A DNA stretch of 64,000 bases, from contig NZ_VDCY01000001.1 of the NCBI RefSeq assembly GCF_006517395.1, positions 620,001 to 684,000 on the forward strand, written 5' to 3'. Source of the stretch: Terrilactibacillus laevilacticus (GTDB lineage Bacteria; Bacillota; Bacilli; Bacillales; Sporolactobacillaceae). Of the stretch, positions 19,259-27,219 are shown in pieces. The position numbers were made by a program, and so were the translations under genes. Under the pieces are notes generated by a model that was given only the letters and a program-made list of their open reading frames with translations, had not been told where the DNA came from and made no database searches. Position 1 is the first letter of the stretch; each line of letters begins with the position of its first letter.

Positions 19259-20842
19259 ATGGAACTTCGCGATCTTATAGCACCTGATCAGTATAACTTA
19301 ACAAGTGAAATAGAAGCCTTTGCTTCAGATAAAACAGCGATTATTTGGGAAGATGACACGGGAGAACAAAAGAAAGTAACTTACAATGAGCTGATATCAA
19401 GAGCCAATCAATTGGCTAATGGACTAACGCGCCTAGGTCTTACAAAAGGTGATAAAGTTTTAGTTATGGTCCCAAGGCTGATTGAAGCTTATGTCGTCTA
19501 TCTTGGTTGCCTTAAAGCAGGAATGGTCCTTATACCTGGATCTGAAATGCTCAGAACTAAAGATATTCATTATCGTATTCATCAAGGTGAAGCAAAAGCC
19601 GTCATATCTTTTAAAGACTTTTGCCCGCAAATTGATCGAATAACAGATCCAACACCAACTTTAAAATTCAAATTTTCGATAGGTGGTAAAGTTGAAGGTT
19701 GGGAAACACTAGAATCGATTACGAATCCTGAATCTGAAACTTTTCAAACGGTTGCGACAAAACAAGATGACGTGGCGTTCTTAACCTACACATCTGGTAC
19801 GACAGGTAACCCTAAAGGTGTCGTACATAGTCATGGTTGGGCTTACGCACATTTACGGATTGCTCCGACTCGCTGGCTTAATATTTCAGAAAATGACACC
19901 GTATGGGCAACTGCAGGTCCAGGTTGGCAAAAATGGGTATGGAGTCCTTTCTTATCTGTTTTAGGAAAAGGGGCTACAGGGTTTGTTTATCATGGTCGAT
20001 TCAAACCAGAAAAACAATTAGCCTTATTAGAAAAACATCAGATCAATGTATTGTGCTGTACCCCGACAGAATATCGACTAATGGCTAAAGTGGACCATTT
20101 AAGTGATTTTGACCTATCACAGTTGCATAGTGCCGTCTCTGCAGGTGAACCATTAAATCGCGAAGTCATCACTGTTTTCCAAAACGCCTTTGGTATTCAG
20201 GTACGTGATGGTTATGGTCAAACAGAAAGTACTCTGCTTATAGGTACGCTTAAAGGCATGGAAATTCGTCCTGGATCAATGGGAAAACCCCTTCTAAGCG
20301 AATTTATCACCATTGTTGATGAAGAAGGCCATCCGGTTCCACCAGGAGTCGAAGGAAATATTGCTTTAAGACGTGATTTCCCTGCTCAGTTCAAAACTTA
20401 TTATAAGGAACCTAAACGTCTGGATGCAGCCATTAGAGGCAATTACTTCTTAACTGGCGACCGTGCAACAAGAGACGAAGATAACTATTTTTGGTTCCAA
20501 GGTCGTCGTGATGATATCATCATTAGCTCTGGCTATACCATAGGACCTTTTGAAGTGGAAGATGCTTTGATGAAACATAAAGCCGTTAAAGAATGTGCTG
20601 CGGTTGCAAGTCCAGATGAAATTCGCGGTAATATTGTTAAAGCCTTCATTGTTCTTAAAGACGGTTATTCAGGTTCTGAGGAACTTATTAAAGAACTTCA
20701 AACGACGGTAAAAGAAAATACCGCTCCGTATAAATATCCACGCGCGATTGAATTTGTTGAGGAGTTGCCAAAAACAGATAGTGGTAAAATCAGACGGGTG
20801 GATTTACGTAATCGAGAGCTTCAAGCAGCAAAGCGTTCATAA
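19259..20842 (+). CDS. AMP-forming acyl-CoA synthetase (YtcI/MbcS-like)
   Basis: A 527-residue adenylate-forming ligase expected to activate short-chain, medium-chain or branched-chain fatty acids as acyl-AMP and then acyl-CoA. The P-loop-like motif is TYTSGTTGNPKGVVH. Other motifs are GPGWQKWVWSPF, DGYGQTEST (A5), LTGDRATRD (A7) and the C-terminal catalytic Lys in PKTDSGKIRR (A10). Length and motifs match B. subtilis YtcI and staphylococcal MbcS (methyl-branched-chain acyl-CoA synthetase). The start is ATG behind AAGGAG. Chain-length preference cannot be read from the sequence. Confidence 0.88.
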   Translation: MELRDLIAPDQYNLTSEIEAFASDKTAIIWEDDTGEQKKVTYNELISRANQLANGLTRLGLTKGDKVLVMVPRLIEAYVVYLGCLKAGMVLIPGSEMLRTKDIHYRIHQGEAKAVISFKDFCPQIDRITDPTPTLKFKFSIGGKVEGWETLESITNPESETFQTVATKQDDVAFLTYTSGTTGNPKGVVHSHGWAYAHLRIAPTRWLNISENDTVWATAGPGWQKWVWSPFLSVLGKGATGFVYHGRFKPEKQLALLEKHQINVLCCTPTEYRLMAKVDHLSDFDLSQLHSAVSAGEPLNREVITVFQNAFGIQVRDGYGQTESTLLIGTLKGMEIRPGSMGKPLLSEFITIVDEEGHPVPPGVEGNIALRRDFPAQFKTYYKEPKRLDAAIRGNYFLTGDRATRDEDNYFWFQGRRDDIIISSGYTIGPFEVEDALMKHKAVKECAAVASPDEIRGNIVKAFIVLKDGYSGSEELIKELQTTVKENTAPYKYPRAIEFVEELPKTDSGKIRRVDLRNRELQAAKRS

Positions 20843-20873
20843 ACCTGATATTTCTCATAAATAACAGCCTATT

Positions 20874-20909
20874 AAAAGGACTCTCACTGACTAAAATGAG
20901 AGTCCTTTT
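20874..20909. terminator. Bidirectional terminator between convergent genes
   Basis: Arms AAAAGGACTCTCA (20874-20886) and TGAGAGTCCTTTT (20897-20909) lie 31 bases after the acyl-CoA synthetase and 23 bases after the ykoC stop on the other strand, with T-runs on both sides. Confidence 0.85.
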
Positions 20910-20932
20910 CTTTTGTGCATAAGAAAAAAATT

Positions 20933-21739
20933 TTAATAAGATCTTTCTAATACGTTGTTATACGGGGTTAACGGAACATAGGATGAGAAAATCCATGCAC
21001 CAATGATAATAAAAAGAATAAGAGTCGTGAATATAAGATCATATCGACTAAATCCAATTTTATAATAGTATGTCCTCTTTTTAACCATTGAAAATTGCTT
21101 CGCTTCCATGGCCACAGCAATTCGCTGAGCACGACGGATCGCTTGGGCTAACAAGATAATAGCATACCTTTTCACACGCCTGTAAAATGCAAGTAGTCCC
21201 TTTTCTTCCGACATTCCTCTTACTTTCATGGCTGCTCGAATAATTCGATATTCTTCTATCATGATGGGAATTAATCGAAAAGCGGCTAGGAAAGAATAAG
21301 CATATTTAGGCGGGATTCTGAGCTGCTGCATACATGAGTAAAAAAATGGGACGGGCTCAGTTGTTGAAGCAAAGATCAGTCCTAACATACCGTAGACGAA
21401 TGTCCGTAGCCCTAAATGTAAACCCCTTGTCATACTTTCAATGGATATAGTCATGAAGTGCCATTCAAAAAGCATGTGTGTTCCCTTTCCAAAGAACACC
21501 ATGGCTGACGCACTAAAAACCGATAAGATAAACGTCATGGTTACGAGCCAAAACGAGAGTTTTCTGGAAAAACCGTTACAGAATAAGTAAAAAATAAAAA
21601 AAGCAAATGAGGAAACTAACATCACATTAAAGTTATGAACGAAGAGATATATCATAAAAATAGCGGCTATCGTCAAAAATTTCAAGGTTGGATTGACTCT
21701 TGCTAACCATTTTTGATTTGGGTTCAAGTAACTGTTCAT
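20933..21739 (-). CDS. ykoC: ECF transporter transmembrane (T) component
   Basis: A 268-residue EcfT-type coupling protein of a vitamin importer. Four or more N-terminal helices precede the cytoplasmic coupling helices with the Ala-Arg-Gly-type motifs IIRAAMKVRGMSEE and AIRRAQRIAVAMEAKQF, which dock in the ATPase grooves. It overlaps the ATPase gene by 4 bases and forms an operon with S component, fused ATPase and TPP riboswitch. This gene order is that of B. subtilis ykoE-ykoD-ykoC (hydroxymethylpyrimidine/thiamine import). The start is ATG after AAGGGG. Confidence 0.85.
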   Translation of the reverse strand: MNSYLNPNQKWLARVNPTLKFLTIAAIFMIYLFVHNFNVMLVSSFAFFIFYLFCNGFSRKLSFWLVTMTFILSVFSASAMVFFGKGTHMLFEWHFMTISIESMTRGLHLGLRTFVYGMLGLIFASTTEPVPFFYSCMQQLRIPPKYAYSFLAAFRLIPIMIEEYRIIRAAMKVRGMSEEKGLLAFYRRVKRYAIILLAQAIRRAQRIAVAMEAKQFSMVKKRTYYYKIGFSRYDLIFTTLILFIIIGAWIFSSYVPLTPYNNVLERSY

Positions 21740-23190
21740 GTATTGACCCCTTCCAATTGCACCACTCGCTTCGTTCTTTCATCCGATTTAATTTGGCCGT
21801 TATGAATCATGATTTCACGAGTTGCAAAACGATGAACAATTTCTTCTTCGTGAGTAACCATAATCAATGTTGTCCCTTCTTCTCTCATCCTTTCAAACTG
21901 TCTGAGCAGGGAAAATGTATTTCTTGCATCTTGCCCAAAGGTAGGCTCATCTAATAGAATGATACTTGGTTTATGAATGATCGAGGAAGCAACGCTTAAC
22001 CGTCTCTTTTGACCAATGGACAGTTGAAATGGATGTAAATGACGAACATGATCCAAATTAAATAACCGAAGGGCTTCATTCACTTTTAATTGAATCTCCT
22101 CCTCTTTGACTCCCCTTATGACGAGTCCGAAAGCCATCTCCTCTTCTACACTATCTGTAACAAATTGGTATTCGGGATTTTGGAAGACAAAACTCACATC
22201 ATTTTTCTCATTTTTAACCTTCCAGACCCGATCTCCCTTTGTTTTGATTAAATCCATTATTCCTTCAATAAACGTGCTTTTCCCGGCTCCATTTTCGCCA
22301 ACGATAGCGACCCATTCTCCTTTATTGATTTGGAATTGGGATACTTCAAATTTAACCTGTTTGCCCCGGTAAGCTTTAAAATCTTTTAATATTAAACATG
22401 GCTCGGTTAAAAATTCTTGGGGCAACTTTAAGATCTCCCCGTCTGGAAAAGTCTCTTCCCATATTCCAGGGTACCAGATGCCATATTGACGTAATTCACT
22501 TCTATATTGATTAAAAATCATTTCTTTTGGACCATCAGCTATTATCTGTCCATTGAAGTTAAATAAGACGATTCGGTCTACATAGTCTATGACATGATCG
22601 ATTTTATGTTCGACAATGATAAGCGTTTTATCTTTTGAGACGGTTTGTACCGTTTTCCACAGGTCTTCTGTTCCTTTAGGATCAAGCAAAGCTGTCGGTT
22701 CATCAAGAAATAAGATATCCGGTTTTAAGGCTAAGACAGACGCTACAGCTAGCCGCTGTTTCATTCCTCCAGATAGCGTTGAAATGAGTTGGTGTCGATG
22801 ATGTAATTTAAGCCCCACAGCCGTTAGATACTGATCAATCATGTCTTCCATATCATCTTGAGCGACTTGTTGATTTTCGAGGACGAAAGCTATTTCTTCA
22901 TCTGCATAGGGCATACAAAATTGTGTTTCTGGATCTTGAAAGATAATGCCGCATCTTTTTGGGATGCGGCTTTCTCTTGTTTTAATCGGTATTTCAATAC
23001 TATTGGGAATCAACCCAGATAAGACTTGCAAAAGAGTCGATTTCCCGCACCCTGAAGGACCTAAAAATAAGATTTTCTCTCCTTGATGATATTGGAATGT
23101 TAGGTCTTTAAAAAATAAGTCCTTCTCTTTCGGAAACACAAGTCTAAGATCTGTCACACCAAATGGTTCACTATTTGTTAAGGACATCAT
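21736..23190 (-). CDS. ykoD: Fused double ATPase of a thiamine-precursor ECF transporter
   Basis: One chain of about 484 residues carries both ECF ATPase domains. Domain 1 has GPSGCGKST, LSGGMKQR and LFLDEPTALLDP. Domain 2 (from about 265) has GENGAGKST, LSIGQKRR and ILLDEPTFGQD. Both Walker A and B sites look intact. I prefer the ATG at 23190 because AAGGA then has a normal spacing; the first ATG (23196) is too close. It overlaps ykoE by 20 bases and ykoC by 4. The fusion of two ATPases is the YkoD arrangement, unlike the separate EcfA1/EcfA2 of the shared system. Confidence 0.87.
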   Translation of the reverse strand: MMSLTNSEPFGVTDLRLVFPKEKDLFFKDLTFQYHQGEKILFLGPSGCGKSTLLQVLSGLIPNSIEIPIKTRESRIPKRCGIIFQDPETQFCMPYADEEIAFVLENQQVAQDDMEDMIDQYLTAVGLKLHHRHQLISTLSGGMKQRLAVASVLALKPDILFLDEPTALLDPKGTEDLWKTVQTVSKDKTLIIVEHKIDHVIDYVDRIVLFNFNGQIIADGPKEMIFNQYRSELRQYGIWYPGIWEETFPDGEILKLPQEFLTEPCLILKDFKAYRGKQVKFEVSQFQINKGEWVAIVGENGAGKSTFIEGIMDLIKTKGDRVWKVKNEKNDVSFVFQNPEYQFVTDSVEEEMAFGLVIRGVKEEEIQLKVNEALRLFNLDHVRHLHPFQLSIGQKRRLSVASSIIHKPSIILLDEPTFGQDARNTFSLLRQFERMREEGTTLIMVTHEEEIVHRFATREIMIHNGQIKSDERTKRVVQLEGVNT

Positions 23191-23752
23191 AGTCATCCTT
23201 AGAGGCTGGTCTCACAAGATTTGTGACCCCCGTTTTCTCAAGTGCTTTAACAAGGAAATAGGCAATAAATCCTGAAATAACCATTGTTCCTAGGAAACGA
23301 AATACAACATTTAACAAAATATTCCACCCTGCTAAATCAACAAGATAGCCATAATAATAATCTAAAATATAAGAGCCTACAGCAGCAGCTAAACCAGATA
23401 GTATCGTAACAGGAAGATTAAATTTCTTGTAAGCAAAGATTAAGAATATAATTTCGGAAAAGGCCCCTTGAATGATTCCATAATAAAAATTAATGATCCC
23501 ACCGCTTCCAGCGAATAAAACTTCCATCATAGCAGCTGCAACTTCAGCTAATAGAGCAACGCCAGGTTTACGAATAATTAACATAGCGACTGGAGCAGCA
23601 ATAAAGTAAATACCATATGTTAATTGTTCGGCCTGGAATCCCAGTATTTTTACAATGTCATATAGCGGACCTGAAATTTTGTAGATTAGCCCAAAGACGA
23701 TGGCAATTACAATGGTAACTAAAATATCTGTTAATTTAAGACGTTTACTCAT
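23171..23752 (-). CDS. ykoE: ECF S component, thiamine/hydroxymethylpyrimidine binding (YkoE family)
   Basis: A 193-residue six-helix substrate-capture subunit matching the YkoE family (DILVTIVIAIVFGLIYKI at the start, YGIYFIAAPVAML, and GSGGIINFYYGIIQGAFSEI in the middle). The upstream TPP riboswitch supports thiamine or its pyrimidine precursor as substrate. It is the first gene of the operon, with ATG after GGGAGG. No ykoF (thiamine/HMP-binding protein) is present next to it. Confidence 0.87.
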   Translation of the reverse strand: MSKRLKLTDILVTIVIAIVFGLIYKISGPLYDIVKILGFQAEQLTYGIYFIAAPVAMLIIRKPGVALLAEVAAAMMEVLFAGSGGIINFYYGIIQGAFSEIIFLIFAYKKFNLPVTILSGLAAAVGSYILDYYYGYLVDLAGWNILLNVVFRFLGTMVISGFIAYFLVKALEKTGVTNLVRPASKDDYDVLNK

Positions 23753-23850
23753 GAAACGACTTCCTCCCTATGTAATATTATGACACTTCGGGTTGTTTGA
23801 ACCTTATCCTGTTCATGATCAGTCATCTTATAATTGGTAACCAATTAAAA

Positions 23851-23877
23851 AACCACTCCAAACGATAGGAAGTGGTT
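23851..23877 (-). terminator. Riboswitch-controlled terminator of the yko operon
   Basis: On the minus strand AACCACT (23871-23877) pairs with AGTGGTT (23851-23857), followed by TTTTTTAA. Its 5' arm is also perfectly complementary to the AAGTGGTT at the 3' side of riboswitch helix P1, so the two pairings exclude each other. Confidence 0.75.
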
Positions 23878-23919
23878 GATTTTCTCTTTGAAAAAATATG
23901 AATGAAAGCCATGAGAAAA

Positions 23920-24003
23920 CCACTTTCCTACGCTGGTATTAACCAGATCAGGTCTAAGGGTCAAAGCCATACGCTTTTCTCAGCAAAAACGCTCCCCTAG
24001 TGG
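23920..24003 (-). promoter_or_regulatory. TPP riboswitch (THI element)
   Basis: On the minus strand, helix P1 (CCACT/AGTGG) closes the conserved landmarks in order: CTAGGGGAGC, GCTGAGA, GACCCTT, ACCTGATCTGGTTAATACC and AGCGTAGGAAAGTGG. These are the hallmark TPP-binding core. TPP binding should stabilise P1, release the terminator's 5' arm and stop transcription before ykoE. Confidence 0.95.
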
Positions 24004-24029
24004 ACAAATATTGTATTTAATTCTTTTAT

Positions 24030-24058
24030 AAGATACACCAAGTTTCTCCATATTTCAA
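24030..24058 (-). promoter_or_regulatory. Candidate sigma-A promoter of the yko operon
   Basis: TTGAAA (24053-24058) and TATCTT (24030-24035), read on the minus strand, are 17 bases apart, about 27 bases before the riboswitch P1. Confidence 0.5.
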
Positions 24059-24173
24059 TAGATTCTTTTGGAAGAAAGTTAAAACCAATAAAAAGTGTCT
24101 ACTTTAGATAAAAACTTATTTGTATAACTTGTGCTAAAGGTGGAAAGATAGAATTTGAGGAGGTGTGTTGTTA

Positions 24174-24437
24174 GTGTCTCATCCTTATACATGTCCGAAC
24201 TGCCGGACAAATAAAACGAGATTTAATCTTATTGATCAAGTCGCTCATGCCGTGAAACTGGATCCCAATTCCGGAGAGGTCGTTCAAGAGTACTCATCGG
24301 GTCAACTTGAGCCCTTCCATATCCCTTACCGTGGTCCGGAGAGAAAAGTCCAGTGTGCAACTTGTGGTCTTATCGAAGATGAACTCGTTTTTTTAAAACA
24401 AGCTGAATACTTACAAGCCAAACAACGTAACGGATGA
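24174..24437 (+). CDS. Small zinc-ribbon protein, function unknown
   Basis: 87 residues with two CxxC pairs (YTCPNCR near the start and VQCATCG near residue 64), spaced as expected for one four-cysteine zinc ribbon. The middle (SGQLEPFHIPYRGPER) is not recognised. I choose GTG 24174 because GAGGAGG sits ten bases upstream, while the earlier GTG at 24165 touches that site. Its stop overlaps the next start (ATGA), so the two genes are translationally coupled. A DNA- or RNA-binding role is only a guess. Confidence 0.65.
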   Translation: MSHPYTCPNCRTNKTRFNLIDQVAHAVKLDPNSGEVVQEYSSGQLEPFHIPYRGPERKVQCATCGLIEDELVFLKQAEYLQAKQRNG

Positions 24438-24952
24438 TCTTTTCAAAAATAGCATTAACGGCGGGCTTCATCCTTTCTGTGATACTTCATTGGCATGAGC
24501 CTCTCGTAGATAGTGAGCACTCGTACCGAAGTGTCAGACAATTAATCAATACCTCAGATGTTATCGTTCTTGGTACTATCCGAAACGTGAAACATCAAGT
24601 CCGGACAAATCGCCAAGTTGGACGTGGCCGGTTAGTTAATTATGAACAAATAGTAAACATCAAACATGTGTTTAAAGGGAATACGAGCTCCAACCTTTCA
24701 TTAATAACGACCGGCGTGAACCCTCTTCCTCCTCCTCGGGATCCTATTAATAAACGTTATACCGGTCCACTTGCAGAAGGAGATTATCTTCTCTTTTTGT
24801 CTTCGCTAAAACAAAATAGTTTTTTTCGGTTAAACAGTGGATTTCAAAGTGTCTACCCATTTATTAATCAAAAAATGATTGCTTTGGAAGAAGGGTTCCA
24901 TTCCTTAAATGGACTTACAACAGATGAAGTAACATCTTATCTCTCTCAATAA
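24434..24952 (+). CDS. Predicted exported protein, function unknown
   Basis: 172 residues. A hydrophobic N-terminus (about 1-18) looks like an uncleaved anchor or signal peptide. The body has the pattern INTSDVIVLGTIRNV, then KHVFKGN and LAEGDYLLFL. This resembles small extracellular beta-barrel domains of uncharacterised Firmicutes proteins, but I cannot name a family with certainty. It is coupled to the zinc-ribbon gene by a 4-base overlap and followed by a strong terminator, so the two genes form a unit. Confidence 0.6.
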   Translation: MIFSKIALTAGFILSVILHWHEPLVDSEHSYRSVRQLINTSDVIVLGTIRNVKHQVRTNRQVGRGRLVNYEQIVNIKHVFKGNTSSNLSLITTGVNPLPPPRDPINKRYTGPLAEGDYLLFLSSLKQNSFFRLNSGFQSVYPFINQKMIALEEGFHSLNGLTTDEVTSYLSQ

Positions 24953-24957
24953 TTAAT

Positions 24958-25000
24958 CAAACTTCCATCTATCTCGTCTTTGAAAATAGATGGAAGTTTG
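24958..25000 (+). terminator. Intrinsic terminator of the two-gene unit
   Basis: Perfect 15-base arms (24958-24972 and 24986-25000) lie five bases after the stop codon; the 3' side continues TTATAT. Confidence 0.75.
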
Positions 25001-25175
25001 TTATATGGTCATTATATACCTGTTAGCCACGAAAATAATCTAGTCAACCTCGTTAATGAATCTTAATAACACTCTTTCACTGATCTCATCGTAATCTATT
25101 AAATTTTTTTCTTTTTGGTATAAGGTTAATAGGACAAGCATAAGATGTACTATTAAAACCAAGGAGGAGTCCTTC

Positions 25176-25382
25176 ATGATGATAGAAAAAAACGCACAAA
25201 AAACCATCTCTTATTCCGACCAACTCTTTCGAAAATTGAGCCGCTCTATTCGTAATCTTCAACATCTTACTGCTGAAGCTTTATTAGAAAAGATCACGAG
25301 TCTCATGTTTGGAATGATTCTATTACTTGGTATTCCATATTTCATCTACATCTTAATCCGGTTTTTGCTCTTGTCCCATTAA
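25176..25382 (+). CDS. Small single-pass membrane protein, function unknown
   Basis: 68 residues: a basic, amphipathic N-terminal half and one strongly hydrophobic C-terminal helix (about 47-66). The start is ATG behind AAGGAGGAG with good spacing, which supports translation. The last 30 bases overlap the 3' end of the convergent yppE-like gene, so the two transcripts are complementary at their ends. No family is recognised. Confidence 0.55.
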   Translation: MMIEKNAQKTISYSDQLFRKLSRSIRNLQHLTAEALLEKITSLMFGMILLLGIPYFIYILIRFLLLSH

Positions 25383-25742
25383 CTGCTCAAGTATCGTATT
25401 TAAGGCGTAATCAATAGCATGAATGGTATTGAGAAATCGTTTCCTTCGTGTATCTTTTTGAAAAGCTGTTACCGAAACAATGGATAAATTTTCTACTAGA
25501 TTTTCTACTTGAAGTGGATAGACATATTTAGGATGGCATTCACGGATCCATGTCATGACAAGAGGTTCAAATTCCTCAAGGATCTCTTTTAATTCATCAG
25601 CGAATGGTTTAACCATACCAAAGAAGTCGATTTCCACATCGGAGTGGGCTGTCCGTTCAATAAATATATCATGCAAGGCCTTATTTTTTAGACGTAATTT
25701 TTCAGTCAGTAATTTTAATAATTGTAACTTGGTAGGATCCAT
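25353..25742 (-). CDS. yppE: YppE-like DUF1798 protein
   Basis: A 129-residue all-helical protein with FFGMVKPFADELKEI and WIRECHPKYVYPLQVENLVEN, patterns of the DUF1798/YppE family (a four-helix protein of unknown role). The position near recU-ponA matches the B. subtilis ypp cluster. I choose the ATG at 25742 because AGAGGTGA lies eight bases upstream; the first in-frame ATG upstream lacks such a site. Overlaps the convergent small membrane-protein gene by 30 bases. Confidence 0.6.
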   Translation of the reverse strand: MDPTKLQLLKLLTEKLRLKNKALHDIFIERTAHSDVEIDFFGMVKPFADELKEILEEFEPLVMTWIRECHPKYVYPLQVENLVENLSIVSVTAFQKDTRRKRFLNTIHAIDYALNTILEQLMGQEQKPD

Positions 25743-25810
25743 GTCATTCACCTCTCGACATATCATACCAAAAAGGACGACAGATTGGGAAACATTACCC
25801 TTTGATATAG

Positions 25811-26167
25811 TTAATTAAGCGTACCTGTTTGAATTGGTTGCAAACGATTAGCCTTAATAGGGTTATAACGATAAACTGGGTTTTGCTTTGTTGCTATTTG
25901 ATGTTTTTGGGCAAACTGATCTAACTCATTATCAATATTTTTCATCTGTTCATCAATACGTTGCATGGCAAGAAAAATGTTCTCTAACTCCAAGCGTTGT
26001 TTCCGCACTTCCTGACTGATCATACTTTCTGCTTTATTCTCGACTTTACGTTCCATTTGTTCTAATTTTAATTCAAACAAATCGAGTCGAAAGGAAAAAT
26101 CTTCTTTCGTTTTACCACTGTTTTGATTGTTTGTCATCTCGCTTGAATCTATTACTTGTTTTGACAT
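25811..26167 (-). CDS. Coiled-coil protein, function unknown
   Basis: 118 residues. The middle (about 30-90) is a charged, heptad-like coiled coil (KLEQMERKVENKAESM and IDEQMKNIDNELDQFAQ), followed by a short non-helical tail. The start is ATG 26167 with AAGGAGTGA upstream. It lies divergent from recU, where B. subtilis has yppC/yppD, but I see no clear similarity to either. Cytosolic. Confidence 0.6.
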   Translation of the reverse strand: MSKQVIDSSEMTNNQNSGKTKEDFSFRLDLFELKLEQMERKVENKAESMISQEVRKQRLELENIFLAMQRIDEQMKNIDNELDQFAQKHQIATKQNPVYRYNPIKANRLQPIQTGTLN

Positions 26168-26523
26168 ATCGATCACTCCTTCACTATTTGTTGTAATTAC
26201 ACATTTCTTCATCCCGCTTCATTTCCCTTCTCTCTTGACAAAACAAGTGTTCCTTCTTCAAAGAAAGTGTCTTTTCTTTTGATTTAGTAGAAATTCGACA
26301 AATAAGTGGAAATGAATCGATGATCCTTGAAATTACCTAACTTTTTAACTTTTTTCTAAGCCATATTGAATAAAAAGAACAAAAGATCCCCTTTTTTGTT
26401 ATAATAGGTCTGTTATCTAGTCATTAGTTGGGATTTTTCATTCATTTTCACGTGTTTTCAGATTTATACTCTAATCCCTTTAAATAATTGAAAATGTAAA
26501 TTCAACAAAAGGAGTTTTGCCTC
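26168..26523. other. Intergenic region between divergent genes, no gene seen
   Basis: A TATAAT at 26400-26405 is a possible -10 for recU-ponA but has no convincing -35. A TTGACA at 26235-26240 has no matching -10. No ORF or structured RNA is recognised. Confidence 0.35.
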
Positions 26524-27138
26524 TTGACCTTTTATTATCCTAATGGTAAACCCTATAAGGAGCCTTTTGAAACGGGTAAAAAAACGATCAAACCCATGAA
26601 TAAAAATAAGATCCAATATGGGAATAGAGGGATGTCCTTAGAGGATGACTTAAACTTAACAAATCAATATTATCTTGAACGACAAATGGCCGTGGTACAT
26701 AAAAAACCCACCCCAGTTCAAATTGTAAAGGTTGACTACCCTAAGCGTAGTCAGGCTAAAATTACTGAGGCTTATTATAGACGTGCTTCAACGACGGATT
26801 ATAATGGTGTTTTTCAAGGGAAGTATATTGATTTTGAGGCAAAAGAAACTCATAATGTTAACTTATTGCCGCTCAAAAATTTTCATGATCATCAAATAAA
26901 ACACATGAGACAGGTGATGATGCAGCAGGGCATTTGCTTCATTATTGTTAAGTTTTCAAAAAAACAGGATGTATATTTACTTGATGCGGGTATTCTTATT
27001 CGGTATTGGGATCTTCAACAAACGGGTGGAAGAAAATCGATTCCAAGGGAGACAATAGAACGTGAAGGCCATTTAGTTCCTCAATCGTACTTGCCCCGTC
27101 TAGATTATCTCTCTATCGTCAAGCAAGTATACTTATAA
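26524..27138 (+). CDS. recU: Holliday junction resolvase RecU
   Basis: A 204-residue endonuclease that cleaves four-way junctions in recombination and chromosome segregation. YGNRGMSLEDDLN, the basic stretch and TDYNGVFQGKYIDFEAKET (about 98-116, holding the catalytic Asp, Glu and Lys) are the family core. Length is close to the B. subtilis protein (about 206). The start is TTG 26524-26526 behind AAGGAG. ponA follows after 81 bases, the conserved recU-ponA operon. Confidence 0.93.
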   Translation: MTFYYPNGKPYKEPFETGKKTIKPMNKNKIQYGNRGMSLEDDLNLTNQYYLERQMAVVHKKPTPVQIVKVDYPKRSQAKITEAYYRRASTTDYNGVFQGKYIDFEAKETHNVNLLPLKNFHDHQIKHMRQVMMQQGICFIIVKFSKKQDVYLLDAGILIRYWDLQQTGGRKSIPRETIEREGHLVPQSYLPRLDYLSIVKQVYL

Positions 27139-27219
27139 CTTAGCCATAATTATTTGATAACATTCGAATAATATATGTGGATGAGAATAGCCGCTGTAGA
27201 AAGGTAGGATTTTACAATT

